Assembly (NCBI GenBank): GCA_016223045.1
Contig: JACRPT010000030.1
Span: 1-47,988, forward strand
Length of the DNA: 47,988 nucleotides
DNA from: Candidatus Eiseniibacteriota bacterium
GTDB lineage: Bacteria; Eisenbacteria; RBG-16-71-46
Direction: 5' to 3'
Both the position numbers and the translations under genes were made by a program. How positions within the stretch are numbered: the stretch's first letter is position 1; each line of letters opens with the position of its first letter. Below are positions 21,999-31,561 of this stretch, piece after piece. The notes beneath the pieces are model-generated. The model had not been told where the DNA came from. It saw only the letters and a list, made by a program, of their open reading frames with translations, and ran no database searches.

Positions 21999-23269
21999 GA
22001 CTCCCGCGCATCCTGATCGCGCCGCTCGCCACGCTCGCGCTGCTCGCCGCGCTGCCGGCCGCCGCGTCCGCGGCGCGCGCGGGCGCGAATCCGCAGAACT
22101 CCTGCCTCGACTGCCACCGCGCGCTCGACGACGCGCGACTGGCCGCACCGGCGAAGGCGTTCGCCGAGGACGTCCACGGCGCGCACGGCCTGGGCTGCAT
22201 CGGCTGCCACGGCGGCGACCCGACCGACGCCGACATCACCTCGATGGACCCCGACAAGGGTTTCAAGGGGACGCCGGCGCGCAAGGACATCGCCGAGATG
22301 TGCGCCACGTGCCACGCCAGCGCGGAGTTCATGAAGCGCTACAACCCGCAGCCCTACATCTTCTCGATGGCCGAGTTCCGCACCAGCGTCCACTGCAAGA
22401 AGATCGCGGTGGGCGACCCGAAGGTCGCGACCTGCACCAACTGCCACGGCGTGCACGGCATGCTGTCGCGCAAGGACCCGCGCTCGCCGGTCAACCGGCG
22501 CAACGTCCCCGCCACCTGCTCGAAGTGCCACAATCCCGAGTACATGAAGGGCCGCACGGTGCCCACCAACCAGTACGCGCTTTACCGCGTCAGCGTGCAC
22601 GGGAAGGCGCTGCTCGAGAAGGGCGACCTTTCGGCCCCGGCCTGCAACAACTGCCACGGCAACCACGGCGCGGTGCCGCCCAACACGCGCGACATCTCGC
22701 TGGTGTGCGGCACCTGCCACGGGCGCGAGGGCGAGCTGTTCGCGAAGAGCAAGGTGAAGGCGGGGCTCGAGCTGGAAGGCAAGCGCGGCTGCGTGACCTG
22801 CCACGGCAACCACGGCGTCCAGCTCCCGACCGACGCGCTCATCGGCACCACCGGCGACGGCGTGTGCGGCCGCTGCCATGAGAGCGGCTCGGCCGGCGCG
22901 CGCGCCTCTGACGTGATCGTGCCCGCGTTCCATGCGCTCAAGGCGCGCATCGGGGACGCCGACAGCCTGCTCGCCGTGGCCGACCGGCTCGGCATGGAGG
23001 TGGAGGCCGGCCGCGAGCTCCTGAAGCAGGCCGACGATCAGCTCGTGAACGTGCGTGCGACGCTCCACGGCTTCGACACGAAGCAGATCACCGCGGTGCT
23101 CACCGAGGGTGACGGGCTCGCCGACAAGGCGATCGCCCAGGCGCGCGACGCGTTGCGCGACTGGCGCATCCGCCGCATCGGCATGGCGCTCTCGGTCGTC
23201 GTGATCCTGCTGATGGCCGGGCTGCTGGCGCTGAGGATCCGCCGGCTCGAGCGCGGGCCGGGCGCGTAG
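21995..23269 (+). CDS. Nine-heme c-type cytochrome with C-terminal TM helix (module A)
   Basis: 9 CXXCH (CLDCH, CIGCH, CATCH, CTNCH, CSKCH, CNNCH, CGTCH, CVTCH, CGRCH); C-terminal [22 protein letters not shown] overlap with cyt b. Confidence 0.9.
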   Translation: MRLPRILIAPLATLALLAALPAAASAARAGANPQNSCLDCHRALDDARLAAPAKAFAEDVHGAHGLGCIGCHGGDPTDADITSMDPDKGFKGTPARKDIAEMCATCHASAEFMKRYNPQPYIFSMAEFRTSVHCKKIAVGDPKVATCTNCHGVHGMLSRKDPRSPVNRRNVPATCSKCHNPEYMKGRTVPTNQYALYRVSVHGKALLEKGDLSAPACNNCHGNHGAVPPNTRDISLVCGTCHGREGELFAKSKVKAGLELEGKRGCVTCHGNHGVQLPTDALIGTTGDGVCGRCHESGSAGARASDVIVPAFHALKARIGDADSLLAVADRLGMEVEAGRELLKQADDQLVNVRATLHGFDTKQITAVLTEGDGLADKAIAQARDALRDWRIRRIGMALSVVVILLMAGLLALRIRRLERGPGA

Positions 23270-23374
23270 CCCGTCTCTCGCCCCGGGGCCCCCGCCTCGC
23301 CGGCCGCAGACGGCTCCGGCGCGTCCCGCGGAGTCGCCGCGAGGCCAGGCCCGTGCCGCGACGCGGGGGCGCGC

Positions 23375-25594
23375 CTACGCCGGGTCTTCCGCCGCGGGCG
23401 GTGCGCCGCCGCCGGACCGCGCGCGCTCCGCCTCTTCCGCGGTCGCGCGCTCCGCGGCCACGATGCGCGCCCATTCGGCGTAGTGTTCGTGGCGCAGCTG
23501 CTCCTCGCCGATCTGCCCGCTGACCCAGGTCCAGTTCATCGGGTAGACATCGGGGTTCAGCACGTTCTGGTAGACGTGCCACACCAGAATGGCGAGGAAC
23601 GCCAGCCACGCCTCGTAGTAGTGGACCAGCGTGGCCAGGTCGAGCACCCACTTCGCCAGGACCCGCAGCGACTGGTTCTCGAACCACAGCACCAGGCCGG
23701 TCGCCGTCATCACCACGGTGCCCCACACCAGCGCCCAGTACTCGGCCTTCTCGATGTAGCCGAAGCGCTCGAACGCGGGCGGTGAGGGCCGCTTCCCGGC
23801 CAGATAGAGCAGGTTCGCGAACAGGTCCTTCACGTCCCGGAGCCGCGGCAGCAGCGCGAGCAGCGTGCCGCGCCCCCGCGTGGTGAGCGCGTAGCCGACG
23901 TGGAGCGCGGAGGCCGCCAGCATCACGATCGCGGCGCCGCGGTGGATCAGGCTGCGCCACGCATAGCCGCCCTCGAGCCGCGCCAGCCAGGCGAACGGCC
24001 ACGACTCGGGGAACTTGAGCGCGAAGCCGGTATAGACCAGCGTGAAGAAGCTGGTCAGCAGCAGCACGTGCTGGAGGCGCTCGAAGCGGGTCATGCGCAT
24101 GAACCAGCGCGGCGAGCCGTGATGCGCGGCGGGCGCGCCGAGGTGGCGCCGCCAGTGGGACTTGAGCTTCTTCGCGAAGTCCAGGCCGTTGTGCAGCACC
24201 ATGAAGCCGATGGTCCCGAAGATGAGGAACAGGTAGATCAGGCGCGCGTAGTAGAGGACGGGATTGTCCGGGGTGGCCATCGCCACGTGCACCGGCCCCA
24301 TCGCGAACTTCGTGCCGGCGCCGGGGTGGCACTTGCCGCAGGTCTCGGGCAGGCGCCGCGGGCTCACCGCCGAGCGCGGGTCGCTCGAGGGCAGCACGTC
24401 GTGGTAGCCGTGGCAGCTCGCGCAGTTTGCCACCGCGGGCGAGCCGCCGCGTGCCGCCAGCCCGTGGAAGCTGTCCTTGTAGGTGCTGAGCCGCCCGGCC
24501 GGGAGCCCGTAGGTCTCGCGGATCACGGTGGCCTCGTGGCAACGCGAGCAGGTCTCGGTGACATGCCCCGCCACCACCGGCGAGCCAGGATCGTGCGTCC
24601 CGCGGATGCGGTGCTCGCCGTGGCAGTCGGTGCACATCGGCGCGGCCGTCACTCCGGAGCGCAGCGCCGTGCCGTGGATGCCGGCGCGGTAGGCGGCGGT
24701 CTCCGGCGCGTGGCACTTGCCGCAGGTGGACGGGATGTTCGTGCGGTAGATCGAGGAGGCGGGGTCGGTCGCGCGCTTCAGCCGGTGGCTCTCGTGGCAG
24801 TCATTGCAGGTCGCTGCGCGCGGATTCGGCGAGCGTCCGTGCACGCTCTGGGAGTAGAGCGCGTAGGCCTCCGGGATGGTGATCTTGCGGCGCGCCATCA
24901 GCGCGCGGTCGGCGTGGCAGCGGGCGCAGGTCCTGGCCAGGTTGGCCCGGCTGACCGGCGCGGTGGGGTCGCGGTGTGACCGGAGGGAGTGGAACTCGCC
25001 ATGGCAGTCGCCGCAGGTCGAGGCCTCCGGGTCGCCCTTCGCGAGCGCCACGCCGTGCACGCTGCCGCCGTAGTCCTCGCTCTCGCGCGCGTGGCACGCG
25101 GCGCACGCCGCGGTGCCGGTCCTGGCTGCGGGGCGCACGCCGTGCGTGCCGTGGCAGCCGGTGCAGCTCGCCTGGGCCCGCGCCACCGCCGCGCCCGCGT
25201 GCACGCTCTGCCCGATCGCGCGGGCCTCGGCGGTGTGACAGGCGCCGCACCGCACCGCCGGGAGCTTCGGCTCGTGCGGGATGGCGGTGACGCCGCGGTG
25301 GCAGTCCACGCACGCCCGCTTCGCGTGCGGCGAGGCCGCGAGCTGCCCCAGGTCCACGGTGAGCGAGCCGGTGCGTCCCGGGCCGCTCCGCGCCAGCGTC
25401 CGGTCCGCGTGGCACGACATGCAGACGTCGTCGCTGATGACCTCGGCGCGCGCGCGGACGAAGCAGAGCGCGAGCAGGAATGCGGCGGCGAGGCCCGCGC
25501 GCCGGGCGCGCGACCACCCGGAACCCGGCCTTCCATGGGCGCCGCCGGGGGCCCGGCGCGCGCGGAAATGGAGGATGCCGCCTCTGGACTCCAT
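23375..25594 (-). CDS. 13-heme c-type cytochrome fused to b-type (b561/FdnI-like) membrane domain
   Basis: 13 CXXCH motifs, then FERLQHVLLLTSFFTLVYTGF ... HRGAAIVMLAASALHVGY ... HYYEAWLAFLAILVWHVY. Confidence 0.9.
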   Translation of the reverse strand: MESRGGILHFRARRAPGGAHGRPGSGWSRARRAGLAAAFLLALCFVRARAEVISDDVCMSCHADRTLARSGPGRTGSLTVDLGQLAASPHAKRACVDCHRGVTAIPHEPKLPAVRCGACHTAEARAIGQSVHAGAAVARAQASCTGCHGTHGVRPAARTGTAACAACHARESEDYGGSVHGVALAKGDPEASTCGDCHGEFHSLRSHRDPTAPVSRANLARTCARCHADRALMARRKITIPEAYALYSQSVHGRSPNPRAATCNDCHESHRLKRATDPASSIYRTNIPSTCGKCHAPETAAYRAGIHGTALRSGVTAAPMCTDCHGEHRIRGTHDPGSPVVAGHVTETCSRCHEATVIRETYGLPAGRLSTYKDSFHGLAARGGSPAVANCASCHGYHDVLPSSDPRSAVSPRRLPETCGKCHPGAGTKFAMGPVHVAMATPDNPVLYYARLIYLFLIFGTIGFMVLHNGLDFAKKLKSHWRRHLGAPAAHHGSPRWFMRMTRFERLQHVLLLTSFFTLVYTGFALKFPESWPFAWLARLEGGYAWRSLIHRGAAIVMLAASALHVGYALTTRGRGTLLALLPRLRDVKDLFANLLYLAGKRPSPPAFERFGYIEKAEYWALVWGTVVMTATGLVLWFENQSLRVLAKWVLDLATLVHYYEAWLAFLAILVWHVYQNVLNPDVYPMNWTWVSGQIGEEQLRHEHYAEWARIVAAERATAEEAERARSGGGAPPAAEDPA

Positions 25595-25761
25595 ACCGAC
25601 CCTGATCGGAGGGTGTGGACGAACCACGACACTCCGCAAACGCAAAGAGCGGACCATACAGCATTTCCGAAGCCCGGGGCCGGGGTCGGCTCTCCGTCCG
25701 CGACTTCCGCAGTCGCACCGGGAGGTATCCAAAGAGCGACCTCGACTTGTGGGGTGCCAAT

Positions 25762-25777
25762 TCAGTAAAAGTACTGA
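25762..25777. promoter_or_regulatory. Candidate operator: 16-bp inverted repeat in divergent cytochrome promoter region
   Basis: TCAGTA-aaag-TACTGA between divergent genes 23375..25594 (-) and 25998..26540 (+), in a locally AT-rich patch. Confidence 0.35.
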
Positions 25778-25997
25778 CAGGCGTGGCAGACTCCACCGGC
25801 GCCTGGTGCGTAGGATGGAGCGCCCCACGACTTCATTCCCGCGCAACTGCCGGCCTGCGTGCGCCGCGGGTGGTCCGGCCCGCTCCTTGCTGCCCCTGGG
25901 CATGGAACGGGTGAGGCGCCCGGCGGACCGCGCTCGTGATGCGAGCCGGGCAGGGATGGGTGATGGGCTTCGACTTCCACACTGCGGAGGAGGACCA

Positions 25998-26540
25998 ATG
26001 TTCAGAAGGATCCTGGCACTCGGAGTCGCGGCGGGCGTCACGTTCGCCCTCGCCGCCTACGCCGCCGATGCGGCGGGCCCCGAATACGTCGGCATGACCA
26101 AGTGCAAGATGTGTCACGCGAAGCAGTACAAGGCGTGGACCGAGACCAGGCACGCGAAGGCCTTCGCGGGCCTCAAGGCGGCCGACGAAGCGACCATCAA
26201 GAAGATGGCCGAGACCCTCAAGGCCGAGGTCAAGGACCATCCCGAGACCAGCGAGGCCTGCGTCGGCTGCCACGTCACCGGCTACAAGAAGCCGGGCGGC
26301 TACCCCGCGGCGGACAGCCTGAAGACCGCGGCGGTCACGAACGTGACCTGCGAGGCCTGCCACGGCCCGGGCAGCGTGCACGTCAAGTCCACGATGGCCG
26401 AGAAGAAGAAGACCATGGAGGCCGCCCTGCCGACCGCGGCCACCTGCCAGAAGTGCCACACCGCCGACATCAGCCCGAAGTTCGACTTCGACGCGATGAA
26501 GAAGGGTGTGCACCCGGTGGCGGCGGCGCCGGCGAAGTAG
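25998..26540 (+). CDS. Tetraheme cytochrome c554-like periplasmic protein
   Basis: RBS ggaggaggacc; signal peptide; EYVGMTKCKMCHAKQYKAWTETRHAKAF; 4 CXXCH (CKMCH, CVGCH, CEACH, CQKCH). Confidence 0.85.
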   Translation: MFRRILALGVAAGVTFALAAYAADAAGPEYVGMTKCKMCHAKQYKAWTETRHAKAFAGLKAADEATIKKMAETLKAEVKDHPETSEACVGCHVTGYKKPGGYPAADSLKTAAVTNVTCEACHGPGSVHVKSTMAEKKKTMEAALPTAATCQKCHTADISPKFDFDAMKKGVHPVAAAPAK

Positions 26541-26582
26541 CCGACATCCCGCGCCGGAGCCCGGCGCTCCTCGAGGCTGCGC

Positions 26583-29498
26583 ATGACCGGACGTGACGAA
26601 GGGGAGCGGGTGACTCGGGAGGCGCGAGAGCACAGGGGCGGGGTGGAGGGGCGCATCCGCGAGACGGACGCAGGATCTTCAGCCGCGGGCCGGACTGCAT
26701 CGCGCAGGCCGGCCCGCGGTCTCGTTCTTCCCGCGCTGGCGCTCGCCGCCCTGGTGGCGGCGCTGTCCGGCGCGGCCGGGGACTCGGCACCCGGGCCGCT
26801 GCCCGGCGCCGAGGAGTGCGGCGTCTGCCACGAAGCCGGGCCGCCGCTCGCCAGGCGCGCGCCCGACACGCCGCCGCGCTTCGACGCGGCCGGCTTGCGC
26901 GGCTCGCCCCACGCGGCGCTGGCGTGCGCGGCGTGCCACGCCGACCTCGAGGGCAAGGAGTTCCCGCACGAGCGGAAGCCCGCCCCGGTGTCGTGCGGCG
27001 GCTGCCACGCCGCCGAGCTCAAGCAGTTCAACGAGAGCCTGCACGGCCAGGCCGCCGCGCGCGGCGAGAAGCTCGCGCCGGGCTGCAAGGACTGCCACGG
27101 GCGCCACGACGTGCTGCGCGCGTCCGACATCCGCTCGGTCACCAACACGATGAGCGTCCCGGAGCTGTGCGGGCGCTGCCACCACGAGGGTTCTCCGGTC
27201 CAGCTGACCTACCACATCCCGCAGGACTCGATCCTCGCGAACTACTCGGAGTCCATCCACGGCGAGGGGCTCTACAAGAAGGGCCTGATGACGACTGCGG
27301 TGTGCACCAGCTGCCACACCGCGCACCACGTGCTGCCCCACACCGACCCGCGATCGAGCATCGCCCGCCGGAACGTGGCCGCGACCTGCATGAAGTGCCA
27401 CGTGCGCATCGAGACCGTGCACCGCAAGATCGTCAACGGCGTCCTGTGGGAGAGCCAGCCCAACGCCATCCCCGCGTGCGTCGAGTGCCACCAGCCGCAC
27501 CGCGTGCGCAAGGTGTTCTACACGCAGGGCATGGCGGACCGCGACTGCCTGGTCTGCCACGCGCGCCGCGACCTGAAGTCGCAGGACGGGCGCACGATGT
27601 TCGTGGACCACGCGGAACTGCTGGGCTCGCGCCACCAGAAGATCGCGTGCGCCCAGTGCCACAGCGGGGCGCAGCCCTCGAAGACGCGCGCGTGCGCCAC
27701 CATCACGCGCAGGGTGGACTGCTCGGTGTGCCACGCCGAGGTGGTGGACACCTACCGGAAGAGCACGCACGGCCAGCTCGCCGCTAAGGGCAGCCCGGAC
27801 GCGCCGGTGTGCCGCGACTGCCACGGCACGCACGGGACCCTCGGCCACCTGCAGTCGGACGCGCCCACCTACTCGCAGCACGTCCCCAACCTGTGCGGGC
27901 GCTGCCACCGCGCGGGCCAGAAGGCCGCGGTGCGCTACCGCGGGCCCGAGAAGCTGGTGGTGGAGCACTACGTCGAGAGCATCCACGGCAAGGGGCTGCT
28001 CGAGAGCGGCCTCACCGTGACCGCGACCTGCGTGGACTGCCACACCTCGCACGGCGAGCTGCCGCACCAGGACCCGGCCTCGAGCGTGAACCGGGCGAAC
28101 GTGGCGCGAACCTGCGCCCAGTGCCACCGCGGCATCTACGAGCTGTACGCGAACAGCGTGCACGCGCCGGGCGCCACCCGGACCAAGAAGCCGCTGCCGA
28201 CCTGCTCGGACTGCCACTCGGCGCACACCATCCGGCGCACCGACCGCGAGGATTTCCGCCTCAACATCATGACCCAGTGCGGGCGCTGCCACGAGGATCT
28301 GGCGAAGACCTACTTCGAGACCTATCACGGCAAGGTCTCGAAGCTCGGCTACCTCAAGACCGCGAAGTGCTACGACTGCCACGGCGCGCACGACATCCTG
28401 CCGAACTGGAATCCGAGGTCGCACCTGAGCCGCGCCAACATCGTGAAGACCTGCGGGCACTGCCACCCCGGCTCGAACCGCCGCTTCGCCGGCTACCTCA
28501 CGCACGCGACGCACCACGAGCCGCACCGCTACCCGGCGCTGTTCTGGGTGTTCTGGGGCATGACCGGGCTGCTGGTCGGCACCTTCACGCTGGCGGGCCT
28601 GCACACGCTGGCCTGGCTGCCGCGCTCGCTCCAGTACCGGCGCGAGCTGGAGCGCGAGCACGCCACCGAGAGCGCGCAGCACGTGCGGCGCTTCCCGCCG
28701 CTCTACCGCAACCTGCACCTGATGGTCATCGTCAGCTTCATCGGGCTGGCACTGACCGGCATGACGCTCAAGTTCTCGTACACGCCCTGGGCCTTCGTGC
28801 TGTCGCGCCTGCTCGGCGGCTTCGAGGCTGCGGGCTTCATCCACCGCGTGTGCGCGGTGATCACCTTCACCTACTTTTTCCTGCACGTGCGCGACATGCT
28901 GCGGCGCAAGAAGCAGGGCCGGATGTCGTGGAAGGCGTTCATCGCAGGCTCGAGCGGGATGCTCCCGGGCCGGACCGACCTCAGGGAGTTCTGGCAGTCG
29001 GTCAAGTGGTTCGCCGGCAGGGGCCCGCGACCGCGCTACGGACGCTGGACCTACTGGGAGAAGTTCGACTACTTCGCGGTGTTCTGGGGCGTGGCGATCA
29101 TCGGCTCGACCGGGCTGATGCTGTGGTTCCCGACCTTCTTCACGAAGCTGCTGCCGGGCTGGCTCATCAACGTCGCGACCATCATCCACAGCGACGAGGC
29201 GCTGCTCGCGGTGGGCTTCATCTTCACCGTGCACTTCTTCAACACGCACTTCCGCCCCGAGAAGTTCCCGATGGACACCGTGATCTTCACCGGCGGCGTG
29301 CCGCTCGACGAGTTCAGGAAGGACCGGCCGCGCGAGTACGAGGAGCTGGTGGCGAGCGGCCGGCTCGAGGAGCTGCTGATGGAGCCGCCGTCGCCGAAGC
29401 ACCTCCACGCCTGGCGCATCTTCGGCTTCATCGCGCTCTCGACCGGGATCCTGCTCATCCTCCTGATCGTCTACGCGGAGATCTTCGGATACCGGTAG
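26583..29498 (+). CDS. 19-heme c-type cytochrome fused to b-type membrane domain
   Basis: 19 CXXCH motifs over about 590 aa, then multi-TM domain with LYRNLHLMVIVSFIGLALTGM, FIHRVCAVITFTYFFLHV, IHSDEALLAVGFIFTVHFFNTHF. Confidence 0.9.
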   Translation: MTGRDEGERVTREAREHRGGVEGRIRETDAGSSAAGRTASRRPARGLVLPALALAALVAALSGAAGDSAPGPLPGAEECGVCHEAGPPLARRAPDTPPRFDAAGLRGSPHAALACAACHADLEGKEFPHERKPAPVSCGGCHAAELKQFNESLHGQAAARGEKLAPGCKDCHGRHDVLRASDIRSVTNTMSVPELCGRCHHEGSPVQLTYHIPQDSILANYSESIHGEGLYKKGLMTTAVCTSCHTAHHVLPHTDPRSSIARRNVAATCMKCHVRIETVHRKIVNGVLWESQPNAIPACVECHQPHRVRKVFYTQGMADRDCLVCHARRDLKSQDGRTMFVDHAELLGSRHQKIACAQCHSGAQPSKTRACATITRRVDCSVCHAEVVDTYRKSTHGQLAAKGSPDAPVCRDCHGTHGTLGHLQSDAPTYSQHVPNLCGRCHRAGQKAAVRYRGPEKLVVEHYVESIHGKGLLESGLTVTATCVDCHTSHGELPHQDPASSVNRANVARTCAQCHRGIYELYANSVHAPGATRTKKPLPTCSDCHSAHTIRRTDREDFRLNIMTQCGRCHEDLAKTYFETYHGKVSKLGYLKTAKCYDCHGAHDILPNWNPRSHLSRANIVKTCGHCHPGSNRRFAGYLTHATHHEPHRYPALFWVFWGMTGLLVGTFTLAGLHTLAWLPRSLQYRRELEREHATESAQHVRRFPPLYRNLHLMVIVSFIGLALTGMTLKFSYTPWAFVLSRLLGGFEAAGFIHRVCAVITFTYFFLHVRDMLRRKKQGRMSWKAFIAGSSGMLPGRTDLREFWQSVKWFAGRGPRPRYGRWTYWEKFDYFAVFWGVAIIGSTGLMLWFPTFFTKLLPGWLINVATIIHSDEALLAVGFIFTVHFFNTHFRPEKFPMDTVIFTGGVPLDEFRKDRPREYEELVASGRLEELLMEPPSPKHLHAWRIFGFIALSTGILLILLIVYAEIFGYR

Positions 29499-29758
29499 CG
29501 ACCGTGTCCGCCCGGGCCGGCCCGGCTCGGGCGGTCCCGCGGCCCGCTCCCCGGCGCGCTCCGCCCCGCCGGCGGCCGGCCGGGGTCGGGAACCCGGGGT
29601 GCGGGGCCGCGAGCGCGTTCGGCCCGCTTCCGCAGCGGGTGAAACGAGCGTCAAGGCCCTCACCGCTCCTGCCGAAACCACCGGGAAAGCCGGCCCGGCC
29701 GGGGGGCGACGCCGCCCTGCCTCGGACCCCGGGGACGGCCGCGCGCTGGAGGATTCCC

Positions 29759-30211
29759 ATGGAAGGCAACACCAGCAACCGAGTGGTCGTGCATTTCCTC
29801 GATGGCACGCTGAAGAAGGGCACGACGGTGGACTTCTTCCCGGACCGCCCGACCTTCCATCTGGTGGTCGGCGACTCCCGGCAGGAGGTCCGCTGCAAGG
29901 ACCTCAAGGCGATCTTCTTCGTCAAGGACCTGAAGGGCGATTCGCGGCGCCGCGATGCGATCGGCTTCGGCGTCGAGCCCCCGGGCGGAGGCAAGGGCAA
30001 GAAGATCGCGGTGCGCTTCAAGGACGGCGAGCTGCTGTGCGGCTACACGCTGGCGTTCTCGCGCGAGCGCGCCGGCTTCTTCGTCGTCCCGGCCGACCCG
30101 GCGAACAACAACCTGCGGGTCTACGTGCTGTCGCACGCGGTCACCGAGGTGGAGGCCGGGGCGGCGGCCGAGGCGCTGGCGCGACACAGCCCGAAGCCGA
30201 AAGCCGCCTGA
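29759..30211 (+). CDS. Conserved small cytoplasmic protein, possibly PilZ/beta-barrel-like
   Basis: MEGNTSNRVVVHFLDGTLKKGTTVDFFPDRPTFHLVVGDSRQEVRCKDLKAIFFVKDL. Confidence 0.6.
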   Translation: MEGNTSNRVVVHFLDGTLKKGTTVDFFPDRPTFHLVVGDSRQEVRCKDLKAIFFVKDLKGDSRRRDAIGFGVEPPGGGKGKKIAVRFKDGELLCGYTLAFSRERAGFFVVPADPANNNLRVYVLSHAVTEVEAGAAAEALARHSPKPKAA

Positions 30212-30279
30212 GCGCCGGGGTCGTCCGGCGCGGCGTGCGCGCCGCGCGTCGGCCGACCCCGCGCACGGCACCGACAGGA

Positions 30280-30307
30280 ACGCCCACCGGATCGCTCCGG
30301 TGGGCGT
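30280..30307. terminator. Candidate bidirectional terminator between convergent operons
   Basis: acgcccaccgg-atcgct-ccggtgggcgt: 11-bp perfect stem, 6-nt loop, between genes ending at 30211 (+) and 30353 (-). Confidence 0.6.
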
Positions 30308-30352
30308 CGGCGTTCGCGCGGCCAGGGGGAATCGGCCGCGCCGTCCGCTCCG

Positions 30353-31561
30353 CTACAGGACTTCCGGCAGCGGGTCCTGCAGACGCCGGGTGGGCAGGAT
30401 CCTGACCAGCACGGTCAGGATCACGAAGGGCAAAGCGAGGAGCACGAGCGCGGTGAGCAGCCCCTCCAACCCGGTCATCTCCATCTTGTAGGTCATCAGC
30501 CCGCGGAAGCTCTTTGAGAACAGCTGGCCGCCGATCACCACGTTCCAGCGCGTGCTGAAGATGCCCATCTGGATCAGGATGACGGCGGTGAAGTAGAGCA
30601 GCTTGCGCATGTCCTCGTTGAAGTGCCTGAGCCGCGCGATCACCAGGATCGCGAGCGGGATGAGCATCCCGAGCAGGATCTGGAGCACCACCAGGTTCAT
30701 GAACAGCTTGAGCGAGATGAGCTTGCCCAGGATCTTGACCGATTCCTCGCTCTGGTAGAGCCGGTGGATGAAATCGAGCGCTTCGAGCGAGAAGTCCACG
30801 ATCACCGCGTAGAACAGGAACGAGGCGATCCGGTCGAGGCAGCGCATGTCGATCCGCTCGTTCCGCATCGCGGTGATCACCATGTAGAGGAAGATCACCA
30901 TGGCGATGCCGGAGACGATCGCCGACATCAGGAACACGATCGGCATCAGCACGCTGCCCCACCACGGATTCGCCTTCACCGAGCCGAAGATGAATCCGAC
31001 GTAGCCGTGGAGCAGGAACGCCGACGGGATGCCGACGATGGTGATGGCCTTGATCGCCTTCTTGTCGAAGGCCACGGCCTGGTCGCTCACGTCCTTCGAG
31101 AACAGCGTGAGCACGCGGTGGATCCAGCGCAGCGGCCCGCGCTCCTGCCCCGCCAGCACGACCAGGTCGCGCCGGTACTCGAACCAGATCTCGAGCAGCA
31201 GCACGCCCATCAGGTACCAGGCGTAGACGAACCCGAACATCGCCATGGCCGAGGTCAGGTGCGGCGTGAGGAAGATCTCGAACGAGCGCTCGGGGTGGCC
31301 GAGGTGCAGCAGCAGCGGGAACGGCGCCACCAGCAGGAACGCGAGCGCGGTCAGCAGCGACAGCCGGTAGGTCGGCTGCACGTCCTTCACGTTAAAGACC
31401 TTGACCAGCGACGCGAGGATGAACGCGCCCGCCACCAGCCCGGTCACGTACGGGTAGACCACGATCAGGATCGACCAGTGGATCTCGATCTCGTTCGGGT
31501 AGATGTAGCCCGTCACCTGGCCCAGCAGCTCCGACAGGCCCTTCGGGATCTCGGCGATCAT
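30353..31561 (-). CDS. NrfD/polysulfide-reductase-type integral membrane quinone-interacting subunit
   Basis: EIEIHWSILIVVYPYVTGLVAGAFILASL...LHLGHPERSFEIFLTPHLTSAMAMFG. Confidence 0.9.
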   Translation of the reverse strand: MIAEIPKGLSELLGQVTGYIYPNEIEIHWSILIVVYPYVTGLVAGAFILASLVKVFNVKDVQPTYRLSLLTALAFLLVAPFPLLLHLGHPERSFEIFLTPHLTSAMAMFGFVYAWYLMGVLLLEIWFEYRRDLVVLAGQERGPLRWIHRVLTLFSKDVSDQAVAFDKKAIKAITIVGIPSAFLLHGYVGFIFGSVKANPWWGSVLMPIVFLMSAIVSGIAMVIFLYMVITAMRNERIDMRCLDRIASFLFYAVIVDFSLEALDFIHRLYQSEESVKILGKLISLKLFMNLVVLQILLGMLIPLAILVIARLRHFNEDMRKLLYFTAVILIQMGIFSTRWNVVIGGQLFSKSFRGLMTYKMEMTGLEGLLTALVLLALPFVILTVLVRILPTRRLQDPLPEVL

